Assembly (NCBI RefSeq): GCF_014236795.1
Contig: NZ_CP049017.1
Span: forward strand, 784,001 to 848,000
DNA from: Xanthomonas theicola
GTDB lineage: Bacteria > Pseudomonadota > Gammaproteobacteria > Xanthomonadales > Xanthomonadaceae
Reading direction: 5' to 3'
Length of the DNA: 64,000 nt
Part shown: positions 48,047 through 58,455 of the stretch, in pieces
How positions within the stretch are numbered: the first letter of the stretch is position 1
How the letters are laid out: each line of letters opens with the position of its first letter
Made by a program: the position numbers and the translations under genes
Notes under the pieces: generated by a model
The model's database searches: none
Seen by the model: only the letters and a program-made list of their open reading frames with translations
What the model was told of the DNA's origin: nothing

Positions 48047-49069
48047 CTACGGCGCGGCGGCGGGTGCGGCCAACGCCTGCAGCAGCGCTGCGTTGAAGCG
48101 CTGCGGCGCTTCGACCTGCGGCGAGTGGCCCAGGTCGGCGAACTCGATCAGCCTGGCGCCGGGAATCGCCGCCGCCGCGCGCTTGCCCAGCGCCGGGTAA
48201 TCGCCCAGTGTCGTGGCCAGCGCCGGCGGCGCCAGGTCCTTGCCGATCGCGGTGCGGTCGCGCTGGCCGATGAACAGCGTGGTCGGCACGCGGATCTGCG
48301 GGAACCGCTGCACCACTGGTTGGTTGAACACCATGTCCGAGGTCAGCGCCTGGTTCCAGGCCACGCGCGCGTGGCCGGGGCCGGCGTACAGCCCGGCCTG
48401 CATCGTCACCCAGCGGTCGTATTCGGGTTTCCATTGCCCGCCGTAGTAGACGGTCTGCTGGTACTGCTTGATCGAGGCGGCGTCGGTCTTGAGCTCCTTC
48501 GCATACCAGTCGTCGACGCTGCGCCATGGCACGCCGGCGGCCTTCCAGTCCTCCAGCCCGATCGGGTTCACCAGCAGCAGCCGGCTGATGTCCTGCGGGT
48601 ACTGCAAGGCGTAGTGCGCGGCGAGCATGCCGCCCATCGAGTGGCCGACGAACACCGCCTGGGTCACTCCGGCGTAGCGCAGCAACGCATGGGTATTGGC
48701 CGCCAGTTGCGCGAAGGAGAACTGGTAGGCCTGCGGCTTGCTCGACTTGCAGAAGCCGATCTGGTCCGGCGCGATCACCCGGTAGCCTGCGGCGAGGAGT
48801 GCGGCGATCGCCGACTCCCAGGTCGCCGCGCAGAAGTTCTTGCCGTGCAGCAGGACGACCGCGCGGCCATTCGGCGTGCCGGTCGGCGCCACGTCCAGGT
48901 AGGCCATTTGCAAGGACTGGCGCTGCGAGGCGAAGCGGTACTGGCGGACCGGATACGGATAGTCGAAGCCTTCCAGCTGCGCGCCGTAGCGGGGCGCGGG
49001 CGTGGCGGCGCGGCCGGACGGCAGCAGGAGCGCGGCGGCGAGCGCGGCGAGCAGCGGGGATCGGCGCAT
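48047..49069 (-). CDS. Alpha/beta hydrolase with signal peptide
   Basis: 340 residues. A short N-terminal signal (LLAALAAALLLPSGRAA) makes it periplasmic or secreted. Motifs: LLHGKNFCAATWESAI (oxyanion), PDQIGFCKSSKP, nucleophile elbow GHSMGGMLAAHYAL, and the late LGHSPQVEAPQRF with the catalytic His. A similar group includes haloalkane dehalogenase-like and lipolytic enzymes; the substrate is unknown. It converges with hom, 7 bases apart, with no clear terminator. Confidence 0.88.
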   Translation of the reverse strand: MRRSPLLAALAAALLLPSGRAATPAPRYGAQLEGFDYPYPVRQYRFASQRQSLQMAYLDVAPTGTPNGRAVVLLHGKNFCAATWESAIAALLAAGYRVIAPDQIGFCKSSKPQAYQFSFAQLAANTHALLRYAGVTQAVFVGHSMGGMLAAHYALQYPQDISRLLLVNPIGLEDWKAAGVPWRSVDDWYAKELKTDAASIKQYQQTVYYGGQWKPEYDRWVTMQAGLYAGPGHARVAWNQALTSDMVFNQPVVQRFPQIRVPTTLFIGQRDRTAIGKDLAPPALATTLGDYPALGKRAAAAIPGARLIEFADLGHSPQVEAPQRFNAALLQALAAPAAAP

Positions 49070-49134
49070 GTGGGCGGGAGAAGTGCGGATAAGAAGGACG
49101 CGCCGAGCCTAGCCCAGGTCGCGTCAACGCCGCT

Positions 49135-52100
49135 TCAGCAGGCGCGGTGGAGCAGGGTCAGGCAGGCGTGGTGCTGCATGCGATCGGCAGGCTCCTGCAG
49201 TGCCGCCAGCACTTGCTCGGCCTGTGTGCCGAGCACCGGCCGGTACGCGGCCCAGCCGTTGCGGCCCTTGGCCTTGGCCCGGTACAGCGCGCGGTCGGCG
49301 AGGACCAGCAGCCGCTCCCAGCCCAGGCGGCTGTCGGGATCGTGCACGAACGGGAATTCGGCCAGGCCGATCGAGCAGGTGATCTGGCCCTGGCGGCCGT
49401 GATCGAGCGTGAAGTCGTGCGTGGCGATTGCCCGGCACAGGCGCTCGGCGGCCTCGGTCAGGTTCTCGCGCGGCGCCGAGCGCAGCACCAGCAGGAATTC
49501 CTCGCCGCCCCAGCGCACCACGTAGTCGCTCTCGCGGGTCAGCTGCACCAGCAACTGCGCCATCTGCTGCAGCACCGCGTCGCCGGTGTGGTGGCCGCCG
49601 CTGTCGTTGATCGACTTGAAATGGTCGATGTCGATCAGCGCGAACAGCATGCCCGAGGACAGCATGTCCTGGTCGTTGGCGGCCATGCGCCGGTACAGCG
49701 CGATGTCGCTGGGAATGTGCAGGGACAGGTAGCGGCGATTGCGCAGTTGGGTCAGGTCGTCGGTGAAGCTGGCTTCCTGCAGGCGCTGGTTCGCCGCCTG
49801 CAGCGCCTCGGTGCGCTGGCGGACCTCCCGTTCCAGGGCCTCGCGCTGGCGCTGGTTGACCATGTGCGCCATGCGGATGCCGAGCAGCAGCAGTGCCAGC
49901 GCGCCCAGCCCCAGCAGCAGCTTGTAGTACAGGGTTTCCTGGAAGCGCAGCCGGATCCGCAGCGGCAGCCGCGCCGGCGCTTGCGCCCACACCCCGGCGT
50001 TGTTGCTGCCGGCGACCTCGAACACGTAGTCGCCGCCGGGCAGGTTGGTGTAGCTCGCCACGCGCTGGCGGATATCGTCGAGCGTGCGCCAGCGGGTGTC
50101 GTAGCCGAGCAGGCGATAGCGCAGTTCCACGTTCTCCGGGGCCTGGAACGAGGCGGCGGTGAACTCGAAATCCAGGTCGTGCGCCTGCGCCGGCAGCGGC
50201 GTGTCGCGCAGCGCCTGCGGCGTCATCCAGCGGCCCTGCACGCGGATCCGCTCCACCACCGGCTGCGGCGCGACCGGGTTCTTGACGATGCCGGCGGTGT
50301 CCATGGTCACCACGCCGTCGCGGCTGGGCAGCCACAGCGTGCCGTTGTCGATGAAGCCCTTGCCGTTGCCGGCGCCGTTGCAGCAAAACGCCTCCACGCC
50401 GCCATGGCGCTGGCCGCCATCGTTGAGCAGCAGTTCCGCCTGCAGCGGGGTGGCGGGCGCCTGGATGCGCTTGAGCAGGCTGGCCAGCGGCATCCGGTAC
50501 ACGCCGCGCATGCCGGCCACCCAGAGGCTGCCGTGGCCGTCGTCGGCGATGAAGAACGCGGCGTTGAGCGGCAGCCCGTCCTGTTCGTCGAACATGGTCC
50601 AGCGCCTGCCGTCGAACACCCACAGCTGTTCCGACAGCGTGCCGACCACCCACTGCCCGCCGGGCAGTTCGTGCATGGCGGTGATGTCGGCTGCGGCCAG
50701 CGCCGAGCCGGCATCGGCGAGCGGCACCAGGCGCTCGCCGCGCAGTTCGTACAGGCCGGCCTGGGAGCCGACCAGCAGACGGCCGTCGCCGGTCTCGTAG
50801 AGCAGGCGGATGCGCGCATCGCGCAGGCCTTCGCGGGTGCCGTAGCGATGCAGGCCGGCGCCGTCGCTGCGGAACAGGCCGTCGCTGGTGGCGAACCACA
50901 GCCGCTGCGCGCGGTCGCGGAGGATGCCGCTGACCTGCAGCTCGCGCAGCGGCGCCAGCAGCGGCGGCAGCGTGGCGCGCCCGTCGCGGTACAGTACCGC
51001 GCCGCGGCGGGTGCCGATCCACAACCGGCCGGGCTCGGCGAGCAGGGTGTAGGGAACGTCGGTGGGCAACTGCTCGCGGCTCAGCACCTGCCGGTAGCGG
51101 CCATCGCGCAACCGCGCCAAGCCGCTGCCGGTGCCGACCCACAGCGATCCGTCGGGATCGCGGGCCAGCGTCCACACCAGCGGGTCGGGCAGCCCTTCGT
51201 CGCTGCTGTAGCGGCGCGTCCAGCCGTTCCATAGGCGGGTCACGCCCTTCCAGTGGCTGCCCAGCCACAGGTTGCGCTCGCGGTCCTCGAACACCGCGCT
51301 GGCACCGGCGTCCTGGTCGTCTTCGAGGTATTGCTCGGCGATGCCGCCGTCGCGCACGCGCAGCAGGCAGCCGGGCAGGCCCACCCACAGGTTGCCGTCG
51401 CTGTCCTGGGCCAGCGCTTCCACCGCGCGCCGCGCCAGCGCCGGGTCGCCCGGCAGGCGCTGCCAGCGGCCGTCGCGCCGGAACAGCAGGCCGTGGCGGC
51501 TGCCGGCCCACAGCCGCCCTTGTGCGTCCAGCAGCTGCCGCACCGGTGCCTGGCGGGCGTCCTCCGGCAGCGCCAGCGGCTCGCCCTCGCCGCCGGCGAA
51601 GCGCAGCACGGCGCCGCGCGCGCCGACCCACAGTTCCTCGCCGCGGGGCAACAGCGCGTAGGCGCCGCCGGCGATGCGATGGCGCAGGCGCAGGCTGTCG
51701 CCGACCACGGCGTAGACCCCGTCCTGCGCCGCGACCAGGACCGTGCCCCGCGCGTCGACCGCGATCGCCTCGATGTTGAGCAGCGGCGCCTGCGGGTCCT
51801 GCGGCAGCAGATTGCTGAAGCGTCCGTCGCGGTAGCGCGCCAGTCCGCGGTACGTGCCGATCCACAGGTCGCCGCCGGGGGTGGCGTGCAAGGCCTTGAT
51901 CAGCGGTCCGGGCAGATTCGCCGGCGGCTTTTCGCCGAAGGTGGTCATGCGCACGCCGTCGAAGCGCGCCAGCCCGCCCATGGTGCCGATCCACAGGTAG
52001 CCCTGCCGGTCCTGCGCGAAGGCCTGCACGCTCAACTGCGGCAGGCCTTGTTCCAGGCTCCAGCGCCGGCGCTCGTAATGGTTGAATTGCTTGTCCGGCT

Positions 52101-52203
52101 GCAAGGCGGCCGCCACCGGCGCGAACGCGACCCACGCTCCGAGGAGCATGGCCAGCTGTCGCGCATGGGTGCACCAGGAAGCGGGATGAGGCTGCAAGGG
52201 CAT
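49135..52203 (-). CDS. Two-component-type beta-propeller sensor with diguanylate cyclase domain
   Basis: 1022 residues. A signal peptide (LAMLLGAWVAFAPVAAALQ) is followed by many Reg_prop repeats (DRQGYLWIGTMGGLARFDG type) forming periplasmic propellers. Next come a Y_Y_Y domain (FTAASFQAPENVELRYRLLGYD), a membrane segment (LLLGLGALALLLLGIRM), a coiled coil, and a GGDEF domain. The active site is GGEEF, and an inhibitory I-site RxxD (RESD) sits five residues before it, so it should make cyclic di-GMP and be product-inhibited. The start at 52203 gives the signal peptide; the frame is open 25 codons further up. The signal sensed is unknown. Confidence 0.9.
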   Translation of the reverse strand: MPLQPHPASWCTHARQLAMLLGAWVAFAPVAAALQPDKQFNHYERRRWSLEQGLPQLSVQAFAQDRQGYLWIGTMGGLARFDGVRMTTFGEKPPANLPGPLIKALHATPGGDLWIGTYRGLARYRDGRFSNLLPQDPQAPLLNIEAIAVDARGTVLVAAQDGVYAVVGDSLRLRHRIAGGAYALLPRGEELWVGARGAVLRFAGGEGEPLALPEDARQAPVRQLLDAQGRLWAGSRHGLLFRRDGRWQRLPGDPALARRAVEALAQDSDGNLWVGLPGCLLRVRDGGIAEQYLEDDQDAGASAVFEDRERNLWLGSHWKGVTRLWNGWTRRYSSDEGLPDPLVWTLARDPDGSLWVGTGSGLARLRDGRYRQVLSREQLPTDVPYTLLAEPGRLWIGTRRGAVLYRDGRATLPPLLAPLRELQVSGILRDRAQRLWFATSDGLFRSDGAGLHRYGTREGLRDARIRLLYETGDGRLLVGSQAGLYELRGERLVPLADAGSALAAADITAMHELPGGQWVVGTLSEQLWVFDGRRWTMFDEQDGLPLNAAFFIADDGHGSLWVAGMRGVYRMPLASLLKRIQAPATPLQAELLLNDGGQRHGGVEAFCCNGAGNGKGFIDNGTLWLPSRDGVVTMDTAGIVKNPVAPQPVVERIRVQGRWMTPQALRDTPLPAQAHDLDFEFTAASFQAPENVELRYRLLGYDTRWRTLDDIRQRVASYTNLPGGDYVFEVAGSNNAGVWAQAPARLPLRIRLRFQETLYYKLLLGLGALALLLLGIRMAHMVNQRQREALEREVRQRTEALQAANQRLQEASFTDDLTQLRNRRYLSLHIPSDIALYRRMAANDQDMLSSGMLFALIDIDHFKSINDSGGHHTGDAVLQQMAQLLVQLTRESDYVVRWGGEEFLLVLRSAPRENLTEAAERLCRAIATHDFTLDHGRQGQITCSIGLAEFPFVHDPDSRLGWERLLVLADRALYRAKAKGRNGWAAYRPVLGTQAEQVLAALQEPADRMQHHACLTLLHRAC

Positions 52204-52311
52204 TCCAGTGCCGGATAGGCGGATCGCCATCATCGCTATCGGCGGCGGCGCGCGGATCTTTATCCGCGCGGCGAGCAATGCCGTGGCGGCGGCGCGGCCC
52301 GGCGCAGCGGC

Positions 52312-53691
<1,380 letters not shown>

Positions 53692-53781
53692 GCGTGCCGG
53701 AGAGGGGGAAGGCCAGAGACGGTCTATTCTATGCCCCGCGCCCGCAGCGCACGCCCGCAGCGCCGCATTGGAACCTGCCGC

Positions 53782-54012
53782 ATGCCCTTGACTTTGTACC
53801 AGCGCGACGACTGCCGCCTGTGCGACCAGGCCCTGCTGGTCCTCGCGCAGGCGCGCGTGGGCGATCTCGAAAGCGTATTCATCGATGCCGACCCGGCGCT
53901 GGAGGCGCGCTACGGGGCCCGGGTGCCGGTGCTGCGCGACGCAGCGGGGCGCGAACTGGACTGGCCGTTCGATGCCGCCACGGTCGGGTACTGGCGCATG
54001 TCGGCGGCCTGA
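53782..54012 (+). CDS. Glutaredoxin-like protein (DUF836 type)
   Basis: 76 residues. A thioredoxin-like fold start [20 protein letters not shown] with CRLC as the redox pair, then RVPVLRD with the cis-Pro. This small group reduces disulfides or is a metal chaperone; function is not established. The ATG at 53782 lies after CTGCCGC with no strong ribosome site. It is divergent from sdaA across 90 bases. Confidence 0.88.
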   Translation: MPLTLYQRDDCRLCDQALLVLAQARVGDLESVFIDADPALEARYGARVPVLRDAAGRELDWPFDAATVGYWRMSAA

Positions 54013-54133
54013 GCGGCATCTCGGCGCTGCCTGCGATGCGCTCCGCTGCGGCGCTGCGGATACAGAAAAGCGGCGGAACCCGACGAGGGAATCCACCGCC
54101 CAGGGGCCGCATGCCGTCGCGGCCTGTGGCGAC

Positions 54134-54703
54134 TCACTTCGCCTTGAGCACGACCTTGGTGCTGATCGCGGTTTCGTTGGGGATGGTCTTGGTGTCGGCC
54201 CAGTCGCCGCCGCCGACGCCGAAGTCCAGGCGCTTGAGCAGCGCCTTGCCGGCCAGCACCGGCTGTGCGCCCGGGGTCCAGGTGAAGGTCAGGGTCACCG
54301 GCTTGGACACGCCGCGCAGGTCCAGGATGCCGTCGGCGGCGTATTGGTTGTTGCCGAGCGCACGGAACTTGTCGGCGCGGTAGCGGGCGGTGGCGAACTT
54401 GGCGACGTTGAAGAAATCCGCGCCCTGCAGCGTGGAGTCGCGGTCGGCATTGCCGCTCTTGGCGCCGGCCAGCGGGATGCTGACCTCGAGCCTGGACGCC
54501 GGCAGGTTGGCCGGGTCGAAGCTGAGTTTGGTGTCGAAGCCGGGGAACTGGCCGGTGAACACTTCGCCGTCGTACTTGCTGGCGAACACCAGGCTCGAGC
54601 CCGGCGCCTGCACGTAGTCGGCGGCGAACGCGGGGGCGGCGGCGAGCATCGCCACCAGGCTGGCGGCGACGGCGGGGGCGGGGGAGGCGACACGGGGCGA
54701 CAT
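54134..54703 (-). CDS. YceI-family periplasmic protein (first of two)
   Basis: 189 residues with a signal peptide ([19 protein letters not shown]). The YceI lipocalin-like fold is marked by [53 protein letters not shown] and [13 protein letters not shown]. YceI proteins bind isoprenoid chains in other bacteria. It is the last gene of a three-gene set yceI, cytochrome b561, yceI on the minus strand, 11 bases after the b561 stop, with GAGG before the ATG. Confidence 0.93.
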   Translation of the reverse strand: MSPRVASPAPAVAASLVAMLAAAPAFAADYVQAPGSSLVFASKYDGEVFTGQFPGFDTKLSFDPANLPASRLEVSIPLAGAKSGNADRDSTLQGADFFNVAKFATARYRADKFRALGNNQYAADGILDLRGVSKPVTLTFTWTPGAQPVLAGKALLKRLDFGVGGGDWADTKTIPNETAISTKVVLKAK

Positions 54704-54714
54704 GGTGGAATTCC

Positions 54715-55296
54715 TCAGGACTTGGGGCGCAGCCAGCCGCGCGGCAACATCCGCGCCAGCGTGGCATCGCGTCGGAACAGGTGGTGGTAGAAGGCGGCGC
54801 CGGCATGCGCCAGCACCACCGCGACCAGGATCCAGAAGCCCCATTCGTGCGCGGCGTGCGACAGTTCGTGCAATTGCGCGTCGGGGGCGCTGAGCTTGGG
54901 CACGGCAACCAGGCCGAACCAGTGGAACGGGCGCAGGCCGCTGCTCGAGTCGTACAACCAGCCGGACAACGGCATGGCGAAGATCAGCACGTACAGCAGC
55001 ACGTGGGTGGCGCTGGCGATGCGTTGCTGCCAGCCCGGCGTGCCCGGCACCGGCTTGGGCGCGCCGGCGTACAGGCGCCAGCCCAGCCGCGCAATCGCCA
55101 GCGCCAGCACGGTCAGGCCGAGCGATTTGTGCGCGGTGTAGACCCAGAAGTACTTGGGGGTCTTCGGCAGTTCGCCCATGGTCAGGCCGACCACGCCCAG
55201 CAGCAGGATCAGCGCGGCGATCAGCCAATGCAGGGTCTGGCTGACGCCGCCCCAACGCTCTGCGGTGTTCTGGGCGGCGGTGCTCTTGGCGATCAT
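54715..55296 (-). CDS. Cytochrome b561
   Basis: 193 residues with four membrane segments. Heme b ligands are His residues in SQTLHWLIAALILL, YTAHKSLGLTVLAL, ATHVLLYVLIFAMPLSG and VVLAHAGAAFYHHLFRRDATLARM. It probably passes electrons between quinol and periplasmic partners, possibly to the YceI proteins encoded on either side. Its start overlaps the upstream yceI stop by 4 bases, so it is translationally coupled. Confidence 0.93.
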   Translation of the reverse strand: MIAKSTAAQNTAERWGGVSQTLHWLIAALILLLGVVGLTMGELPKTPKYFWVYTAHKSLGLTVLALAIARLGWRLYAGAPKPVPGTPGWQQRIASATHVLLYVLIFAMPLSGWLYDSSSGLRPFHWFGLVAVPKLSAPDAQLHELSHAAHEWGFWILVAVVLAHAGAAFYHHLFRRDATLARMLPRGWLRPKS

Positions 55297-55973
55297 GGTG
55301 TGGATTCCTGGCTGGGGCTGGGCGAGGTGGTGAGGGCATCGGGATCGGCGTCGAGCGCGGGGGCGGCCGGTTGCGCCGGGTCGGCGTCGGCGCGGCCGAC
55401 GCGGGTGGCCTCGGCCTCGATGCGCAGCTCGACCGCCGCGCCGATCACCGATGGCCAGGCGTCGATGCCGAAGTCGGCGCGCTGCAGCGTGGCGGTGGCG
55501 GAAAAGCCCGCGGTGCGGCGGAACGGCGGCAGCGGATGCCGTTTCAGCGCGTTGAGGGTCACCTCCAGGACGATCTCGCGGCTGACCCCGCGTAGGGTCA
55601 GATTGCCGAACACCCTTGCGTGGGTGGTGTCGATTGGCTCGATCCGGGTGGAGACGAACCGCGCCTCGGGATAGCGCTCGCCGTCGACCAGGTTGCGCGC
55701 CAGCGCGGCGCGGTTCCATTTGTCCTCGCCCAGGTCCAGCCGCTGCAGCGGCACCCGCGCCTCCAGCCGCGCGCTGCGCCAGTCGTCCGGGTCGAACAGC
55801 AGGGTGCCGGTGCTGCCGGAGACGGTGCCCAGCGCCTTGGAGAAGCCGGCATGCTCGATCGCGAACAGCACGCGGGTGTGCACCGGGTCCAGGGCGTACT
55901 GCGCCGGGGCCGCCAGCGCGGCGGTCGGCAAGGTCGGCAGCAGGAGCAGGAGGCGGAGGCGGCGCTGGAGCAT
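55293..55973 (-). CDS. YceI-family periplasmic protein (second)
   Basis: 226 residues with a signal peptide (LLLLLPTLPTAALAAPAQY). YceI marks: YALDPVHTRVLFAIEHAGFSKALGTVSG, LDLGEDKWNRAALARNLVDGERYPEARF and LQRADFGIDAWPSVIG. Compared with the first copy it has an extended Ala/Pro/Asp-rich C-terminal tail of about 35 residues. It is the first gene of the unit; the ATG at 55973 is set by the signal peptide. No ribosome site is obvious. Confidence 0.9.
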   Translation of the reverse strand: MLQRRLRLLLLLPTLPTAALAAPAQYALDPVHTRVLFAIEHAGFSKALGTVSGSTGTLLFDPDDWRSARLEARVPLQRLDLGEDKWNRAALARNLVDGERYPEARFVSTRIEPIDTTHARVFGNLTLRGVSREIVLEVTLNALKRHPLPPFRRTAGFSATATLQRADFGIDAWPSVIGAAVELRIEAEATRVGRADADPAQPAAPALDADPDALTTSPSPSQESTP

Positions 55974-56206
55974 GGGCGGGCCAGGCGAGTGGAGTAGCAC
56001 GATTCTAGGCGCAGTCCGCGCCGCGTGCGCCAGCGCAGCGCGCAATGCTTCGTTGCCCCGCGCGTCGGGTGTGATTCTTGCGGCCCCGCGGGGTAATAAA
56101 AATGTGTCCGCACGAGGGCGGCAACGGAGCGGCCGCGGTTTTCGCACCCGGCCCCGGCAGCGCGCCGGTGTCCATCCGCGCCGATCGTTCACGGCCGCTG
56201 GAGCCG

Positions 56207-58234
56207 ATGTCGATGCCAATCCCCGTCCTCGGCGCCTGCGGCGCGGCTGGACGCTGCTGCGGCTGGCCGGCACCGGCAACTGCGCCGGGGCCGGGGCCGG
56301 CGTGCTGGCGCTGCCGCGGTTCCGCGTGCTGGGCGCCGAGTATGGGCTGCCGTTCAGCGAGATTTCGCGGCTGGGCCTGGATCGCGACGGTTATCTGTGG
56401 ATCGTCAGCGACGATGGCCTGGTCCGCTACGATCGCCGCGAGTTCCGCATCTGGCGCCACGATCGCGACGATCCGCGGTTGCTGCGCTGCAACGTCGTGC
56501 AGGAACTGCACATCGACCCGCGCAACCGGGTCTGGGTCGCTTGCGAAGGCGGTGGTCTGGGCGTGTTCGATGCCGAGCCTGGTCGCCGATCCGCAGGGAC
56601 GCGCCTGGCTGGGCCTGCGCCGCGGCCTGTTCCGGATCGATCCGCGGCGCCCCCGGCGGTGTGCGCGTTCGGCGCCCGCGACGGATTGAGCAGCCAAGAG
56701 ATGCTCAAGCGCGGGCTGTGGCTGACCGCCGGCAGGGTGCTGGTGGCCGCCGCCGCCGACGGCGGCGTGGCGCTGCTGGATACGCGGCTGCCGGATCCGC
56801 CGCCGATGCCACTGGCGCTGAGCATGGAGAGCGTGCAGGTGCGCCGCGGCGAGCGGCGGCTGGCGCTGCCGGTGGCCGGCGGTTTCGCGATGCAGCCGGA
56901 GGACCGCGACCTGCGGGTGGTGGCGCGGCGGCTGTCGTTCGTCGATCGGAAGGATCGGCTACCGCTTTCGCCTGTCCGGCTACGGCCGTCCCTGGGTCGC
57001 GGTCGGCGCCGCCGGCGAGCGCACGCTGCCGCCGCTGCCGGCCGGCGAGCACGTGTTCGAGGTGCAGGTGCGCACCCGCAACGGCGCCTGGTCGCCCACG
57101 CGGCGGCTGCCGTTCCGGGTCTATCCGCCGTGGCGGCGCAGCGTCTGGGGCACCGCCGGACTGCTCGCCGCCGCGCTGCTGCTGGGCTTGCTGTGCGCCT
57201 ACCGCCGCCGCCTGCGTCGCCAGCATGCCTGGCAGCTGGCGCTGCACAAGCAGGAAGTGGCCGAACAGGCGTCGCTGGCCAAGACGCGCTTCCTGGTCAC
57301 GCTCGGGCACGAGGTGCGTATGCCGATGAGCGGCGTGCTCGGGATGAGCGAGCTGCCGCTGGCCATGCCGCTGGATCCCGGGCAGCGCGGCTACACCGAA
57401 TCGCTCCGCCACGCCGGCACCCACTTGCTGCACTTTGTCGACGGCGCGCCGGACCTGGTGCGGATCGAGGCCGGGCGTCTGCAACTGGAACGGCTGCCGT
57501 TCGCGCTGCAGACGCTGATCGCCGACGTGGTGAACCTGATGGCGCCGCTGGCGCAGGCGCGCGGGCGGCGCTTCGAATGCCACGACGCCTGCCGGGCGCG
57601 GTGAGCGTCAACGGCGAGGTGGTGCGGGTGCGGCAGATTCTGCTCGACCTGGTCGGCAACGTGATCAAGTTCACCGCCAGCGGCGCGGTGAACTTGCACG
57701 TGTCGCCGTTGCACAGTGGGCACGGGCTGTGCGTCGAGGTCGCCGACACCGGGCCGGGCATCAGCGCCGAGCAGCAGGCGCGCCTGTTCCGGCGCTTCGA
57801 ACAGGGCGAAGGCCCGCGCAGCCGCCGGCTACGGCGGCTGCGGGCTGGGCCTGGCGATAGCGATGGGCGGGCGCATCCAGGTCGACAGCCGGCCCGGCCA
57901 TGGCGCGTGCTTCCGGGCGGCGGCTGCCGCTCGCTGGCAGCCGCCGCCGGCCGAGCCCGCGTCGGCGTTGCCGCTGGCGCAGCGGGCGCAGGCGCAGGCG
58001 CAGGCGCAGGCGCAGGCGCGGCGGCGGATCCTGCTGGTCGAGGACGAGCCCACCGTGGCCAAGGTGATGGCCGAGCTGCTGCGCAGCCGCGGCCACCAGA
58101 GTGGTCTGCGCCGCGCAGGCCTGGAGGCGCTGACCGAGGCGACCCAGTCCACGTTCGATCTGGGCCTGCTCGACCTGGACCTGCCGGCGCTCGACGGTCT
58201 TGCGCTGGCGCGGCAACTGCGCGCGCTCGGCTAG
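56207..58234 (+). pseudogene. Beta-propeller hybrid histidine kinase, broken duplicate of the gene at 58456
   Basis: Pieces in different frames keep the full domain order: a start of propeller repeats (FRVLGAEYGLPFSEISRLGLDRDGYLWIVSDDGLVRYD), a much shortened propeller, the Y_Y_Y part, a membrane segment, HisKA (TLGHEVRMPMSGVLGMSE), HATPase (ADTGPGISAEQQARLFRRFEQGEG) and a receiver (RRILLVEDEPTVAKVM...LLDLDLPALDGLA). At least three frame changes (near 56580, 56955 and 57600) and one near 57825 break it. The kinase box has Met where Thr is normal. The stop at 58232-58234 touches a GGGACTC array. Compared with the intact paralogue about 1.5 kb of propeller is missing. Confidence 0.85.
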
Positions 58235-58370
58235 GGACTCGGGACGGGGGACTCGGGACTCGGGACTCGGGACTCGGGACTCGGGACTCGAAAGCCTCGC
58301 AGCCGTCGGCCTGCGAATCCAGTGCACCATCCGGTGAGACAACACGCTTTTTTCGAGTCCCGAGTCCCGG
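58234..58370. repeat. GGGACTC array, spacer, GAGTCCC copies
   Basis: A left array (58234-58290, about seven to eight copies) and a right inverted array (58354-58370, two copies) frame a 63-base spacer that ends in GCTTTTTTCG. The same order, direct left and inverted right, is seen at 36296-36360 and 61984-62110. Confidence 0.9.
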
Positions 58371-58455
58371 ACCCCGTCTGTTGCCAGCGGCGGCGCTTAT
58401 CGCCGACGATGGCGACGGGCATCGGGGACGCGGCGCCCGTGCACAGGGGACGACG

